Shown piece after piece: positions 18,231-26,378 of a DNA stretch of 64,000 bases (its first letter is position 1; each line of letters begins with the position of its first letter). Below the pieces are notes generated by a model. It ran no database searches and had not been told where the DNA came from. It was given only the letters and a program-made list of their open reading frames with translations. Origin of the DNA: Shimia thalassica (GTDB taxonomy: Bacteria > Pseudomonadota > Alphaproteobacteria > Rhodobacterales > Rhodobacteraceae). Both the position numbers and the translations under genes were made by a program. Where the stretch lies: contig NZ_CYTW01000001.1 of the NCBI RefSeq assembly GCF_001458215.1, forward strand, positions 62,001 through 126,000, in the 5' to 3' direction.

Positions 18231-19727
18231 TTACTGGATACGTTGTCCGTTGGCCAGAACATGCCCTTCGGCATTGATCTCGATCACCGACTCCAGATCA
18301 TCTTCTCCGACAGGAACCGAGAACATGCCCATCATCATGCGACCGGCCATGGCCTGATCATCTGGCAACAGACCCATGGTCACAAGGTTGTCGATCAGGG
18401 CGTTGGCCCCTTTCAGTTTCAGGTTCAGGGCGCCTTCGGGACGTGGAATGCCATCAAAGCTGGACATGTCTGTGTTGTCGAACGTGAATGCCCCGTCCCC
18501 CGAAAGACGCGCGCCTGCGATTTCGAGCAGCATGCTCTTGAGGTTCAGGCTGTTCAATTCGCCCGGCGCGTCCATCTCTGCTGTGGCCTCGTCTACCAGA
18601 TCGGCAAACAGGGTAACTTTGCCAGCGAGGTCAAAAGACAACGTGGCCGGATCACGTGGCAGCACACCGGATGGATCGATCATGCCCCAGAGCATTTCGG
18701 AAACGGTCAATCCTCCAAGCGTCAGTTCCATTGCGACGTCTTGTTGTCCTTCTCCTTTGAGAAGGGGCATCTTGATGCGATAGGACACTTCGGACATTTC
18801 GGCATTGATCGGCAGGGGAACACCACCACCCAAAACCATTGCAGTCACATCGCGCGCTTGTCCGGAATAGTCAAAACCGTTGATGCCGAATTCTACACCA
18901 AGATTGCTGGTCGCTGAGGCAAGATCGGCGCTAAAGGGTCCTTCGTTGTCGGCCCCTTCAATACGCATTGTGGCGGGACCTTGTGTAAAGGTGCCTTCAA
19001 AAGCAAATCCATCGTTCAAAAGAGCCGCCGGGTCGTCGGTGCTCTCCATGGCGGGAACGGTTCCGCTGCCTTCGAAATTGATCCCCTGAACGTCGGCTTC
19101 CATTTTGAAACTGCCCGATTCAGGCTCTTGTGCGCTTAATTCGTAAGTCAGCGCACTGGCGGTCATCTTCTGGACCATCTTGGTCATTTCGCCCTCTTCG
19201 ATCTCGGATGTCCCTTTCAGTTCATCCAGAGACATCGTGAGGTCGACATCTTCCGAGGGCGCGCCATCAATCAGCAGACGGGTCAGCTCGGCGGTGACAT
19301 TTGCGAAACTATAGACATAGTTCAGCGCCTCCGGAGACCCCGACGCCACAACGGACGGTCCCGTATAGGACAGGGTCACCTGCATGTCCGTCTTTTCGCC
19401 TTCGACCTCTGTCATAATGTCGATTGGCATCGTGGCGGGCAAGTCGATTGAAACTGTGCCATCCCCTTGATCTTTCAAGAGAAGACTTCCCAGCGCAGCC
19501 CGTATCGTGCTGTCCTCTTCTGGCATTTCGACAGTCATAACAATGTCACGGATCGCAAGCGTGTCGCCTTCGTCCGTTTCAGTAGCACTGACTTCATAGC
19601 CAAAGTCGGTCATTCTATTGAGCCAGTTATCCCAAACTTCGCGTGGGCTAACGTCAGCTACGGCCGCTGTGGAAGACAGCAAAGCGGCCAGCGTTCCTGC
19701 GCCAGCAATACTTTTCCATTTAATCAT
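18231..19727 (-). CDS. DUF2125 exported protein
   Basis: 498 residues. A signal peptide ends near STAAVA-DVS. The rest is a long, acidic, beta-rich protein without membrane spans; the terminal section (GANALIDNLVTMGLL, RMMMGMF, VIEINAEGHVLANGQ) is the signature of the alphaproteobacterial DUF2125 family. Its repeated beta-strand layout resembles envelope proteins of the YdgA/AsmA kind, but no function is established. The ATG at 19725-19727 follows GGAG; an in-frame extension to 19787 lacks the signal peptide at its N-terminus. Monocistronic, followed by a terminator. Confidence 0.82.
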   Translation of the reverse strand: MIKWKSIAGAGTLAALLSSTAAVADVSPREVWDNWLNRMTDFGYEVSATETDEGDTLAIRDIVMTVEMPEEDSTIRAALGSLLLKDQGDGTVSIDLPATMPIDIMTEVEGEKTDMQVTLSYTGPSVVASGSPEALNYVYSFANVTAELTRLLIDGAPSEDVDLTMSLDELKGTSEIEEGEMTKMVQKMTASALTYELSAQEPESGSFKMEADVQGINFEGSGTVPAMESTDDPAALLNDGFAFEGTFTQGPATMRIEGADNEGPFSADLASATSNLGVEFGINGFDYSGQARDVTAMVLGGGVPLPINAEMSEVSYRIKMPLLKGEGQQDVAMELTLGGLTVSEMLWGMIDPSGVLPRDPATLSFDLAGKVTLFADLVDEATAEMDAPGELNSLNLKSMLLEIAGARLSGDGAFTFDNTDMSSFDGIPRPEGALNLKLKGANALIDNLVTMGLLPDDQAMAGRMMMGMFSVPVGEDDLESVIEINAEGHVLANGQRIQ

Positions 19728-19858
19728 TTGGAGCCACTCCATTAAATAAGCTGCTCTTAACTTCGGACTCTGCGAAGGAAGGGTCAAGGGGGGCTGGCAC
19801 TGGACGGCGGCATTTGTCCGGTCTAGGTCTGTGTGGCAAGCAGGTCATGGAGGACAAA

Positions 19859-20611
19859 ATGACAGACGTTCAGGGAAAAACCGTACTGATCACAGGCGCG
19901 AGCCGTGGCATTGGCGAAAGCGCAGCGCGCGTCTTTGCCGAAGCGGGCGCAAATGTCGTTTTGGTGGCGCGCAGCGCCAATGACATAACCCGCATTGCAG
20001 ATGAAATTGGCGAAAAGGCCTTGGCAGTGACATGCGATGTGTCGAACTTTTCCGAGGTTGAAGCCGCGGTTGCAAAGGCCGTGGAAACCTTTGGTGGCGT
20101 TGATATCCTTATCAACAACGCTGGCGTGATCGAGCCGATTTCGCACCTGTCTACATCCGACCCCGAAGGTTGGGCCAAAGTCATCGATATCAACGTCAAA
20201 GGCGTTTACTATGGAATACGCGCGGTCCAGCCGATGATGGAAGCAAACGGAGGCGGATCCATCCTGACGATCTCGTCCGGCGCGGCGCATGGCCCTGTTG
20301 AGGCATGGAGCCATTATTGCACGTCAAAAGCGGCTGTTAATATGTTGAACCGGTGCGTCGACAAAGAAGCCCGCGACAAGGGAATCCGCGCGATTGGCCT
20401 GTCCCCCGGGACTGTTGCAACCGAGATGCAACGCGAAATCAAATCAAGTGGCGTAAACCCTGTGAGCAAGCTGGACTGGTCCGATCACATCCCGCCGGAA
20501 TGGCCGGCAAAGTGCCTGTTGTGGATGTGCGGTCCGGGTGGCGATGACTGGCTTGGCGATGAAATATCGTTGCGTGACGAGAGCATCCGCAAGGCGGTGG
20601 GCCTGATATGA
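19859..20611 (+). CDS. Short-chain dehydrogenase/reductase
   Basis: 250 residues, classical SDR. NAD(P) binding: TGASRGIG near residue 13; NNAG near 88; catalytic Ser in ISSGA, and Tyr-x-x-x-Lys in HYCTSKAA. No Arg or Asp pattern clearly settles NADH against NADPH. Substrate unknown. The ATG follows GGAGGA. Its stop overlaps the next start (ATGA), so it forms an operon with the enoyl-CoA hydratase-like gene, suggesting a 3-hydroxyacyl-CoA or related alcohol as substrate. Confidence 0.92.
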   Translation: MTDVQGKTVLITGASRGIGESAARVFAEAGANVVLVARSANDITRIADEIGEKALAVTCDVSNFSEVEAAVAKAVETFGGVDILINNAGVIEPISHLSTSDPEGWAKVIDINVKGVYYGIRAVQPMMEANGGGSILTISSGAAHGPVEAWSHYCTSKAAVNMLNRCVDKEARDKGIRAIGLSPGTVATEMQREIKSSGVNPVSKLDWSDHIPPEWPAKCLLWMCGPGGDDWLGDEISLRDESIRKAVGLI

Positions 20612-21219
20612 TCGATCTGGTCAAAGAAGACAGCGGTCTTTGGATCGCAACAATCAACCGCCCTGACAAAGCCAACTCACTCACCCATGAGATGTTGAGC
20701 GAACTGGCCGATATTGCAGAAGCCGCCCAAGAGGCGCGGGTCTTGGTGTTGACGGGCGCTGGCAAAGTGTTTTCGGCTGGCGCCGATCTGGACGAAGCGC
20801 GCGCAGGTCTGGCGACCTCGGATGTGTGGGAACGTCTGTCTGGCAATATCGCGCGTTTGCCAGGGCTGACGATTGCAGCTTTAAACGGCACCCTTGCGGG
20901 CGGGGCCATGGGAATGGCTTTGGCCTGTGATCTGCGTTTGGCGGTGCCAACGGCCAAGTTTTTCTATCCGGTCATGAAACTGGGTTTCCTGCCTCAGCCC
21001 TCTGATCCGGCACGTATGGCGGCGCTGATCGGACCAAGCCGCGCAAAGCTGATCTTGATGGGCGGGCAGAAAATTCTGGCGCAAGAGGCGCTGCAGTTCG
21101 GTTTGGTTGATCAACTGGTTGAGCCTGATGCGTTGCTTGAAACAGCACGTAGCATTGCTTCGGATACGTTGGCGGCAAAACCTGACATCGCGCGTGGCAT
21201 CAAAAACCTTTGTGCGTAA
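20608..21219 (+). CDS. Enoyl-CoA hydratase/isomerase family protein (short)
   Basis: 203 residues, about 55 shorter than the usual 255-260. The crotonase core is present: INRPDKANSL, the first oxyanion segment FSAGADLDEA, and the second NGTLAGGAMGMALACDLRLA. The usual catalytic Glu pair of hydratases is not clear; the position after the second oxyanion loop has PVMKLGFLPQPSD, so isomerase, hydrolase or other chemistry is possible. The C-terminal helical subdomain is shortened. It is translationally coupled to the SDR (ATGA overlap). Confidence 0.88.
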   Translation: MIDLVKEDSGLWIATINRPDKANSLTHEMLSELADIAEAAQEARVLVLTGAGKVFSAGADLDEARAGLATSDVWERLSGNIARLPGLTIAALNGTLAGGAMGMALACDLRLAVPTAKFFYPVMKLGFLPQPSDPARMAALIGPSRAKLILMGGQKILAQEALQFGLVDQLVEPDALLETARSIASDTLAAKPDIARGIKNLCA

Positions 21220-21262
21220 CGCCTTGGTCTAAAGGCGCGCGGGAAACACCCAAATCACGTCG

Positions 21263-21652
21263 CTAACGCTTGCGGCGTTTCTTGGGTGTTTTCGAGTGAT
21301 AGGCCGGAGGGCGTTTGGCGACCCATGCGATGAACTTTGCAAGGCGGGGATGTTCCTTCAAAGCCGGGACAGTGGAAAAGTTGCGGGCGAGATCTGCTTC
21401 GCTGAGCGTGGCATGGATTTCGTTGTGGCATATCTGATGCAACAGAACGGTTGGCCCACCCTTGCCGCCCTTTAACTTCGGGACGAGATGATGCTCGCTT
21501 TGCTTCGCGTTTGGCGGAATGGGTCTGTCACATAAGGGGCAAATCGGGTCTGACAATGGGTTTCTCTTGAGTCCGAATGGGGTGTCAGGCAAGAAGATGG
21601 CGTAAGGTTGTGTTTTCTCAAGAGGTTCGGGTGTGGATACAGATGTAATCAT
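21263..21652 (-). CDS. HNH endonuclease-like protein
   Basis: 129 residues. CPLC and a later ICHN Cys pair probably bind zinc; SEHHLVPKLKGG followed by CHNEIHATLS gives the HNH order. The C-terminus is very basic (KTPKKRRKR). Stand-alone HNH proteins of this size are common; substrate unknown. The start codon region overlaps, head to head, the GTG start of the MscS gene by 20 bp, so its promoter must lie inside the channel gene, or the true start is downstream. No clear ribosome site is seen. Confidence 0.78.
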   Translation of the reverse strand: MITSVSTPEPLEKTQPYAIFLPDTPFGLKRNPLSDPICPLCDRPIPPNAKQSEHHLVPKLKGGKGGPTVLLHQICHNEIHATLSEADLARNFSTVPALKEHPRLAKFIAWVAKRPPAYHSKTPKKRRKR

Positions 21653-22952
21653 CGGTCAGGGTGTTGTTTACTTTGAACAGGCATGGGGCTTTGCCAAAGG
21701 CTGGCTTCTGAGCCCTGCGGCGTGGACGCAGTTTGGATTGCTTGTTGTGGCTTATGTCGCGGCACTGTTTGTGACGCGCAAAATCCTACCTACTGTTCAA
21801 AAGTTTCTGACGCCAGCCGAAGACCAGGACACCTATCTGGCCAAGGCGCGCAGGTTTGTCCTGATGTTTGCACCGCTGGTTTTGCCACTATTAGCCTATG
21901 CGCTGACGGGGATCGGCGAAAGCGTGACGCGATCTGTGTTTGGATCGGGCGAGGTGATCGCCTTTGGCAAACGCGTGTTCATGTTCCTTGCAGCACGTAT
22001 CCTTGTCCGCGAAATCATTACCGATCCATTGATGAAGGTTTTGGGGCGCTACCTTCTGGTGCCCATTGCAGGTCTTTATGCCCTCGGCTTCCTTGACGAG
22101 GTTATGCTGAAACTGGACGAGACTGTGGTGCCTCTGGGCAACCTGTCTTTCTCGCTTTTGTTCCTGATCCGGTTCGTTCTTGTCGGCGGTGCCATTTTCT
22201 GGCTGGGCCGCTGGTCGAACGAACAGTCATCAAGCTTTATCAAAAACCAGTCCGAGATGCGTCCGGCGATGCGAGAGCTGACGGCCAAAACGGCAGAGAT
22301 TGCCATTTTTGGCGTCGCGTTTTTGCTGCTCATGAACATTATGGGAATCTCGCTGACCTCCTTGGCAGTGCTGACCGGTGCGATTGGTGTTGGTCTTGGG
22401 TTTGGCCTGCAAAAAATTGCCTCCAACTTTATCTCGGGCATCATCCTGTTGCTCGAAGGGCAGGCGACCGTGGGGGACTATGTCGAGTTGGACGGAGGTG
22501 AAGCCGGAACCATCGTCAAAATGACCGCACGCGCCGCGATCCTTGAAACCTATGACGGTAAATGGATTGTTGTGCCGAACGAAGATTTCATCACGACACG
22601 TGTGGTGAATTACTCTGACAGCGGTTCGGCCAACCGGTACGAGGCGCCGTTCTCGGTCAGCTATGGCACCGATATCAACCTTGTTCCGGATATCGTAGAG
22701 GCAGCCGTGGCCGAGAATCCGGATGTCTTGAAAGACCCGTTCCCGCCGGACTGTGAATTGCGCGGGTTTGGCGACAGCGGTGTCGATTTTGCGGTCGAAT
22801 TCTGGGTCAACGGGATCGATGACGGGCGGCACAAATACACCTCGGATGTCTTGTTCCGTATCTGGAATGCGCTCAAGGACAATGGCATCGAAATTCCATA
22901 TCCACACCGTGTGGTTGAATTGCGCGACACACGAAAGAATCCCGATACATGA
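21633..22952 (+). CDS. MscS-family mechanosensitive ion channel
   Basis: 439 residues with about six to seven membrane helices in the first 270. The pore helix and following beta domain are typical: VLTGAIGVGLGFGLQKIASNF, then ISGIILLLEG, VGDYVELDG, GTIVKMTARAAILETYDG and VVPNEDF. These channels release solutes on hypo-osmotic shock. The C-terminal cytoplasmic cage domain ends PYPHRVVELRD. Start is GTG at 21633 with AGAGG seven bases before. Its stop overlaps the next gene start (ATGA). Confidence 0.93.
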   Translation: MDTDVIIGQGVVYFEQAWGFAKGWLLSPAAWTQFGLLVVAYVAALFVTRKILPTVQKFLTPAEDQDTYLAKARRFVLMFAPLVLPLLAYALTGIGESVTRSVFGSGEVIAFGKRVFMFLAARILVREIITDPLMKVLGRYLLVPIAGLYALGFLDEVMLKLDETVVPLGNLSFSLLFLIRFVLVGGAIFWLGRWSNEQSSSFIKNQSEMRPAMRELTAKTAEIAIFGVAFLLLMNIMGISLTSLAVLTGAIGVGLGFGLQKIASNFISGIILLLEGQATVGDYVELDGGEAGTIVKMTARAAILETYDGKWIVVPNEDFITTRVVNYSDSGSANRYEAPFSVSYGTDINLVPDIVEAAVAENPDVLKDPFPPDCELRGFGDSGVDFAVEFWVNGIDDGRHKYTSDVLFRIWNALKDNGIEIPYPHRVVELRDTRKNPDT

Positions 22953-24115
22953 AAACGGCTTTGGTCATCGGGGCCGGACCTGCGGGTTTAATGGCGGCAG
23001 ATGTCATGTCTGCGGCTGGCATGCGGGTGATTGTCGCTGATGCCAAACCTTCGGTGGCCCGCAAGTTTTTGATGGCTGGGAAATCGGGGCTGAACCTGAC
23101 AAAGGATGAACCCTTTGATCAGTTTTTGTCAGCCTACGAAGAAGCAGTGCCAGCGCTTGAACCGATGTTGCGGGCCTTTGGCCCAAAGGACATCGTTGCG
23201 TGGGCAGAAACGCTGGGACAAGAAATGTTTACCGGCACGTCGGGGCGTGTTTTTCCAAGGGTAATGAAGGCGTCTCCTTTATTGCGCGCATGGTTAACGC
23301 GGTTGGCAGAGCAAGGGGTGGAAATTCGCACCCGTTGGCGTTGGACTGGCTGCCAAGATGGCTTTGTGTTTGAAACGCCTGAAGGGCGTCAGGTTCTTGA
23401 TCCCGATGTAACCGTTCTGGCGTGCGGTGGGGCCAGCTGGTCACGTCTTGGATCGGATGGAGTTTGGGCCGACTTGCTTAAAGACGCCACCACGCCTTTT
23501 CTGCCCGCAAACATGGGCTTCGAGGTCGACTGGTCCACACATATGGTCAAACACTTTGGCGCGCCGGTTAAAGGCGTGTCGCTGTCCGCCGGAGAACAAT
23601 GTGTTCGGGGAGAGTTTGTCGTGTCTGAACGCGGCGTTGAGGGGGGAGGCATTTATGCCGTTTCTCGGCGTTTGCGAGAAGGGGCTGACCTGACGGTCGA
23701 TTTGTTACCTGATCTCGGCGAACAGGTCATTCGGCAACGGCTGTCAAAGCCACGTGGCAAAGCCAGTTTGGCAAACCACCTTCGCAAGGTTTTGAAACTG
23801 GACCCCGTAAAGCAGGCCTTGCTAATGGAGTTCGCGAAACCCTTGCCGGACGATCTTGCCCCAATTCTCAAGGCATTGCCGGTTCGTTTGTCTGGGCCAC
23901 GCCCAATAGATGAGGCGATTTCAACGGCGGGTGGTGTGCGGTTCGATGCCTTGACCGACGGGCTCATGCTGGCAGAGACGCTCGGCGTCTTTGCAGCCGG
24001 AGAAATGTTGGATTGGGAAGCCCCGACAGGGGGATATCTTTTGACTGCCTGTATCGCAACCGGGCGCTGGGCTGGACAGCATGCGGTGCGCTATGTCGCG
24101 GATGAGGCCAAATAA
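22949..24115 (+). CDS. TIGR03862/HI0933-like FAD flavoprotein
   Basis: 388 residues. Dinucleotide-binding GAGPAGLMAADVMSAAG at the N-terminus, followed by MAGKSGLNLTKDEP, which is the hallmark of the HI0933-like (BaiN/RdsA-type) flavoproteins. The C-terminal AGEMLDWEAPTGGYLLTACIATGRWAG closes the FAD site. Physiological substrate is unknown. It overlaps the channel gene by four bases, and a terminator follows. Confidence 0.88.
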   Translation: MKTALVIGAGPAGLMAADVMSAAGMRVIVADAKPSVARKFLMAGKSGLNLTKDEPFDQFLSAYEEAVPALEPMLRAFGPKDIVAWAETLGQEMFTGTSGRVFPRVMKASPLLRAWLTRLAEQGVEIRTRWRWTGCQDGFVFETPEGRQVLDPDVTVLACGGASWSRLGSDGVWADLLKDATTPFLPANMGFEVDWSTHMVKHFGAPVKGVSLSAGEQCVRGEFVVSERGVEGGGIYAVSRRLREGADLTVDLLPDLGEQVIRQRLSKPRGKASLANHLRKVLKLDPVKQALLMEFAKPLPDDLAPILKALPVRLSGPRPIDEAISTAGGVRFDALTDGLMLAETLGVFAAGEMLDWEAPTGGYLLTACIATGRWAGQHAVRYVADEAK

Positions 24116-24117
24116 AA

Positions 24118-24143
24118 GAGGCCAGACAAACCTGTCCGGCCTC
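24118..24143. terminator. Bidirectional intrinsic terminator
   Basis: GAGGCCAGACA (24118-24128) pairs with TGTCCGGCCTC (24133-24143) with one A-C mismatch and a 4-nt loop. T-rich sequence lies on both sides, better on the minus strand (TTTTATTT). It separates the flavoprotein gene from the convergent GST gene. Confidence 0.8.
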
Positions 24144-24177
24144 GTAGTTTTCTCACGTCAGCTCACCGCCAAAGGCG

Positions 24178-24762
24178 TTATCCGGATGTGAGTTTCTGAT
24201 ACGCATCCCGTGCGCGGCATCGTTTGAGGTACGCCTTGAGGTCCTCGTTGTCAGACGGGAACTTTGCCGATTTGGCCCATGTTCCGCAGTGGCACAAAAT
24301 GATGTCGGGAATCGTAAACGTGTCCCCCATCAAAAACGGTCCTTTGCAGCGTTTCATCAACCGGTCAACGTTGCGGCCAAATTCCCATTTTGCGGGGTGG
24401 CGGATCTCGGGGACGCGCTGCTCTTCCGGAAGGGTAAAGTTGTGTCGCGTCGCAATCCAGAGAACCGAGTCGATCTCGTCAAGGATACAGTTTGTGAGGG
24501 CATCCTGATGTGCGCGCTCGATTGTACCGGCAGGAAAGGTCAATGCGCCGTGTTTGTCAGCGAGATAGGTCATGATGGCGGTCGAATCCGTCACAATCTC
24601 GTCGCCGTCCTTGAGCACCGGAATTTTACCTGACGGGTTCAAGGCCAGAACGTCTTCGGATTGCGGGGCTGCCTTGTTGACTTTGTATGGTTGACCCAGC
24701 TCTTCCAAAAGCCAGATCACGCGAAAAGCGCGGCTGGTGGGGCTTCCCAGGACTTCGTACAT
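24178..24762 (-). CDS. Glutathione S-transferase family protein
   Basis: 194 residues. N-terminal thioredoxin-like domain with the glutathione-site pattern GKIPVLKDGD and DSTAIMTYLAD (cis-Pro and Glu/Asp-Ser), then an all-helical C-terminal domain. The N-terminal catalytic position is LGSPTSRAF, so Ser or Thr rather than Cys or Tyr. Role probably detoxification or disulfide reduction; substrate unknown. A strong GGGAGG site precedes the ATG. Not operonic with holA, which ends 97 bp upstream on the same strand. Confidence 0.9.
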   Translation of the reverse strand: MYEVLGSPTSRAFRVIWLLEELGQPYKVNKAAPQSEDVLALNPSGKIPVLKDGDEIVTDSTAIMTYLADKHGALTFPAGTIERAHQDALTNCILDEIDSVLWIATRHNFTLPEEQRVPEIRHPAKWEFGRNVDRLMKRCKGPFLMGDTFTIPDIILCHCGTWAKSAKFPSDNEDLKAYLKRCRARDAYQKLTSG

Positions 24763-24858
24763 TTTTTTCCTCCCAATGACTTACGTGAAGGGTACAGCGT
24801 GCAAGGTGGCACGCAACCCGCGAGTATGGCGACGTTGGGTAAAAGAGGTGACGGTCCC

Positions 24859-25884
24859 CTAGCGGCGTGACAGCATGGCCAAGCGTAAAAACATACGTTC
24901 GACCAAAGCCATGGCAGGCGCGGTTTGCCCTGCCGAGCGCAGCATAAGATCGGTGTCCGTCAGAATCGTGAGCGCTTGTTCCAGCTTTGCCGCACCCCAA
25001 CCTTGTGCCTGTCGCAGCATCCGGTCTCGTCGCGGTCCGAAAATGGGGGGGCGCATGCGGGCAATACCAGCAGACGCGCCACCTGGATCGGAGGCCGCAG
25101 TATAGAGCGCGCGAAAATGCCGTGTGGCGCCGATGCATAGTGTTACGGGTGTGATGCCTTGTGATTGCAGCTTGCGCAGGACGGGGCCCAGTTCCGCAGC
25201 GCGGCCCTCGGCCACAATGTTCAACACATCATCCAGCGCGGCCTCGGTCGAGGTCGGCGCACAGTTCACAATGTCTTCGCTGGTGACGGGCGCGGCATCG
25301 TTCAATTTGTACAAAGCCAGCTTTTCGAGTGTCTGGCGAAAATCTCCGGGGTCCAGTTCACGTGCAAGATTGGACAGATCGGTCATCGCATCACGCTCGA
25401 CCTCTCTGAGGCCAGACCGTGCCAGCTCGGCTTCTATCTCTTCGCGCGTCGGCGGGTCGTTGTAGATCCCGACGGCATAGGCGTTGCTGTGCCCTTCAAA
25501 GGCTTTTCGAACCTTGGAGGTTGCCTTGAGTTGGCCCGCGGTCACGACGATCTGTGCATCGCCCGGTGCCCAGTCTTCCAATGCGGCCAGAATGGCCGGG
25601 GCCGCAGTATCTGTTGCATCTTCGACAAAGGCTACACGCGGGCCGGGGAAAAAGCTGATTTCCTTGGTGGCGTCCAGCAAGAGGGAAGGTTCTTTTCGAA
25701 GATTGCCTGCCGGAATGCGCGACAGTCGCATTTCCTCTTCGCCTTCAGGCCCGATCAACGCGGTGATGACTTCCTGACGTTTCAGGGAAACGCGCATGGT
25801 GTCAGGGCCATAGATTAGCAGGCCGGTCCGGGATGGGTCCGGTTTAGCGAAATATTTGTTGGCGTCGCGCGCGCTCAGCTTCAT
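24859..25884 (-). CDS. holA: DNA polymerase III subunit delta
   Basis: 341 residues. The delta subunit opens the beta sliding clamp as part of the clamp loader. The N-terminal AAA+-like domain lacks a working P-loop, as in the family (LLIYGPDTMRVSLKRQEV). The clamp-contact region and the C-terminal collar domain (LRKLQSQGITPVTLCIGATRHFRALY) are recognisable. Its ATG overlaps the stop of lptE by four bases (ATGA), and leuS precedes lptE, so leuS-lptE-holA is one transcription unit, a conserved alphaproteobacterial order. Confidence 0.93.
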   Translation of the reverse strand: MKLSARDANKYFAKPDPSRTGLLIYGPDTMRVSLKRQEVITALIGPEGEEEMRLSRIPAGNLRKEPSLLLDATKEISFFPGPRVAFVEDATDTAAPAILAALEDWAPGDAQIVVTAGQLKATSKVRKAFEGHSNAYAVGIYNDPPTREEIEAELARSGLREVERDAMTDLSNLARELDPGDFRQTLEKLALYKLNDAAPVTSEDIVNCAPTSTEAALDDVLNIVAEGRAAELGPVLRKLQSQGITPVTLCIGATRHFRALYTAASDPGGASAGIARMRPPIFGPRRDRMLRQAQGWGAAKLEQALTILTDTDLMLRSAGQTAPAMALVERMFLRLAMLSRR

Positions 25885-26378
25885 TGCGGGTTTGCAGCGG
25901 CATAGGCCAGAAGCTGTGCCATAATCTGATCGGTCAGGATGACGCTCAAACGCTCATATGCGTCCGTTTCCGCAGCCAGCGTGTCGACGGTTGTGCCGGT
26001 TGTTGAGTAGCCGGTGAAGTTTTCGACTTTACCACTCGTCAGGACCTCTTTGGTTTCAAGATCCCTCAGTGCATATGTTGCCGTTGCCAGAAGATCATAG
26101 CGGGAGGTGATGCCGCTGATTGATTTGGCGATGCTGCGCTGTTCTGTCTGCAATGACACGGACAGACCATAGATGCCTTGGGGCGTGCGCCCCAAACGAT
26201 CTTCCAGTTCACGCACCACAAGATACGACACGTTGTCCGTAGGTTCATCGACAACTGTTTGCCCCAGAAACGCAGAAGCGGTGCCGTTGGTGCCATAAGA
26301 CGGCGTAAAGCCACACCCGGCCAGCGCAAGGCTGGCCGCGCCAAACATCACAAAAGACCTGCGATTAGATAACGACAT
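25881..26378 (-). CDS. lptE: LPS-assembly lipoprotein LptE
   Basis: 165 residues. A lipoprotein signal with lipobox LALAGC places the Cys at about residue 22; GFTPSYG directly after it is typical of LptE. LptE plugs the LptD barrel and helps insert lipopolysaccharide into the outer leaflet. The ATG lies 14 bp inside the end of leuS, so the genes are coupled; it overlaps holA by four bases. Sequence identity to enterobacterial LptE is expected to be low, so gene order is part of the evidence. Confidence 0.9.
   Translation of the reverse strand: MSLSNRRSFVMFGAASLALAGCGFTPSYGTNGTASAFLGQTVVDEPTDNVSYLVVRELEDRLGRTPQGIYGLSVSLQTEQRSIAKSISGITSRYDLLATATYALRDLETKEVLTSGKVENFTGYSTTGTTVDTLAAETDAYERLSVILTDQIMAQLLAYAAANPQ

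Noticed and set aside
24797..24814. GCGTGC/GCACGC hairpin between holA and GST
   Set aside because: Only six pairs and no T-run; could occur by chance in GC-rich DNA.
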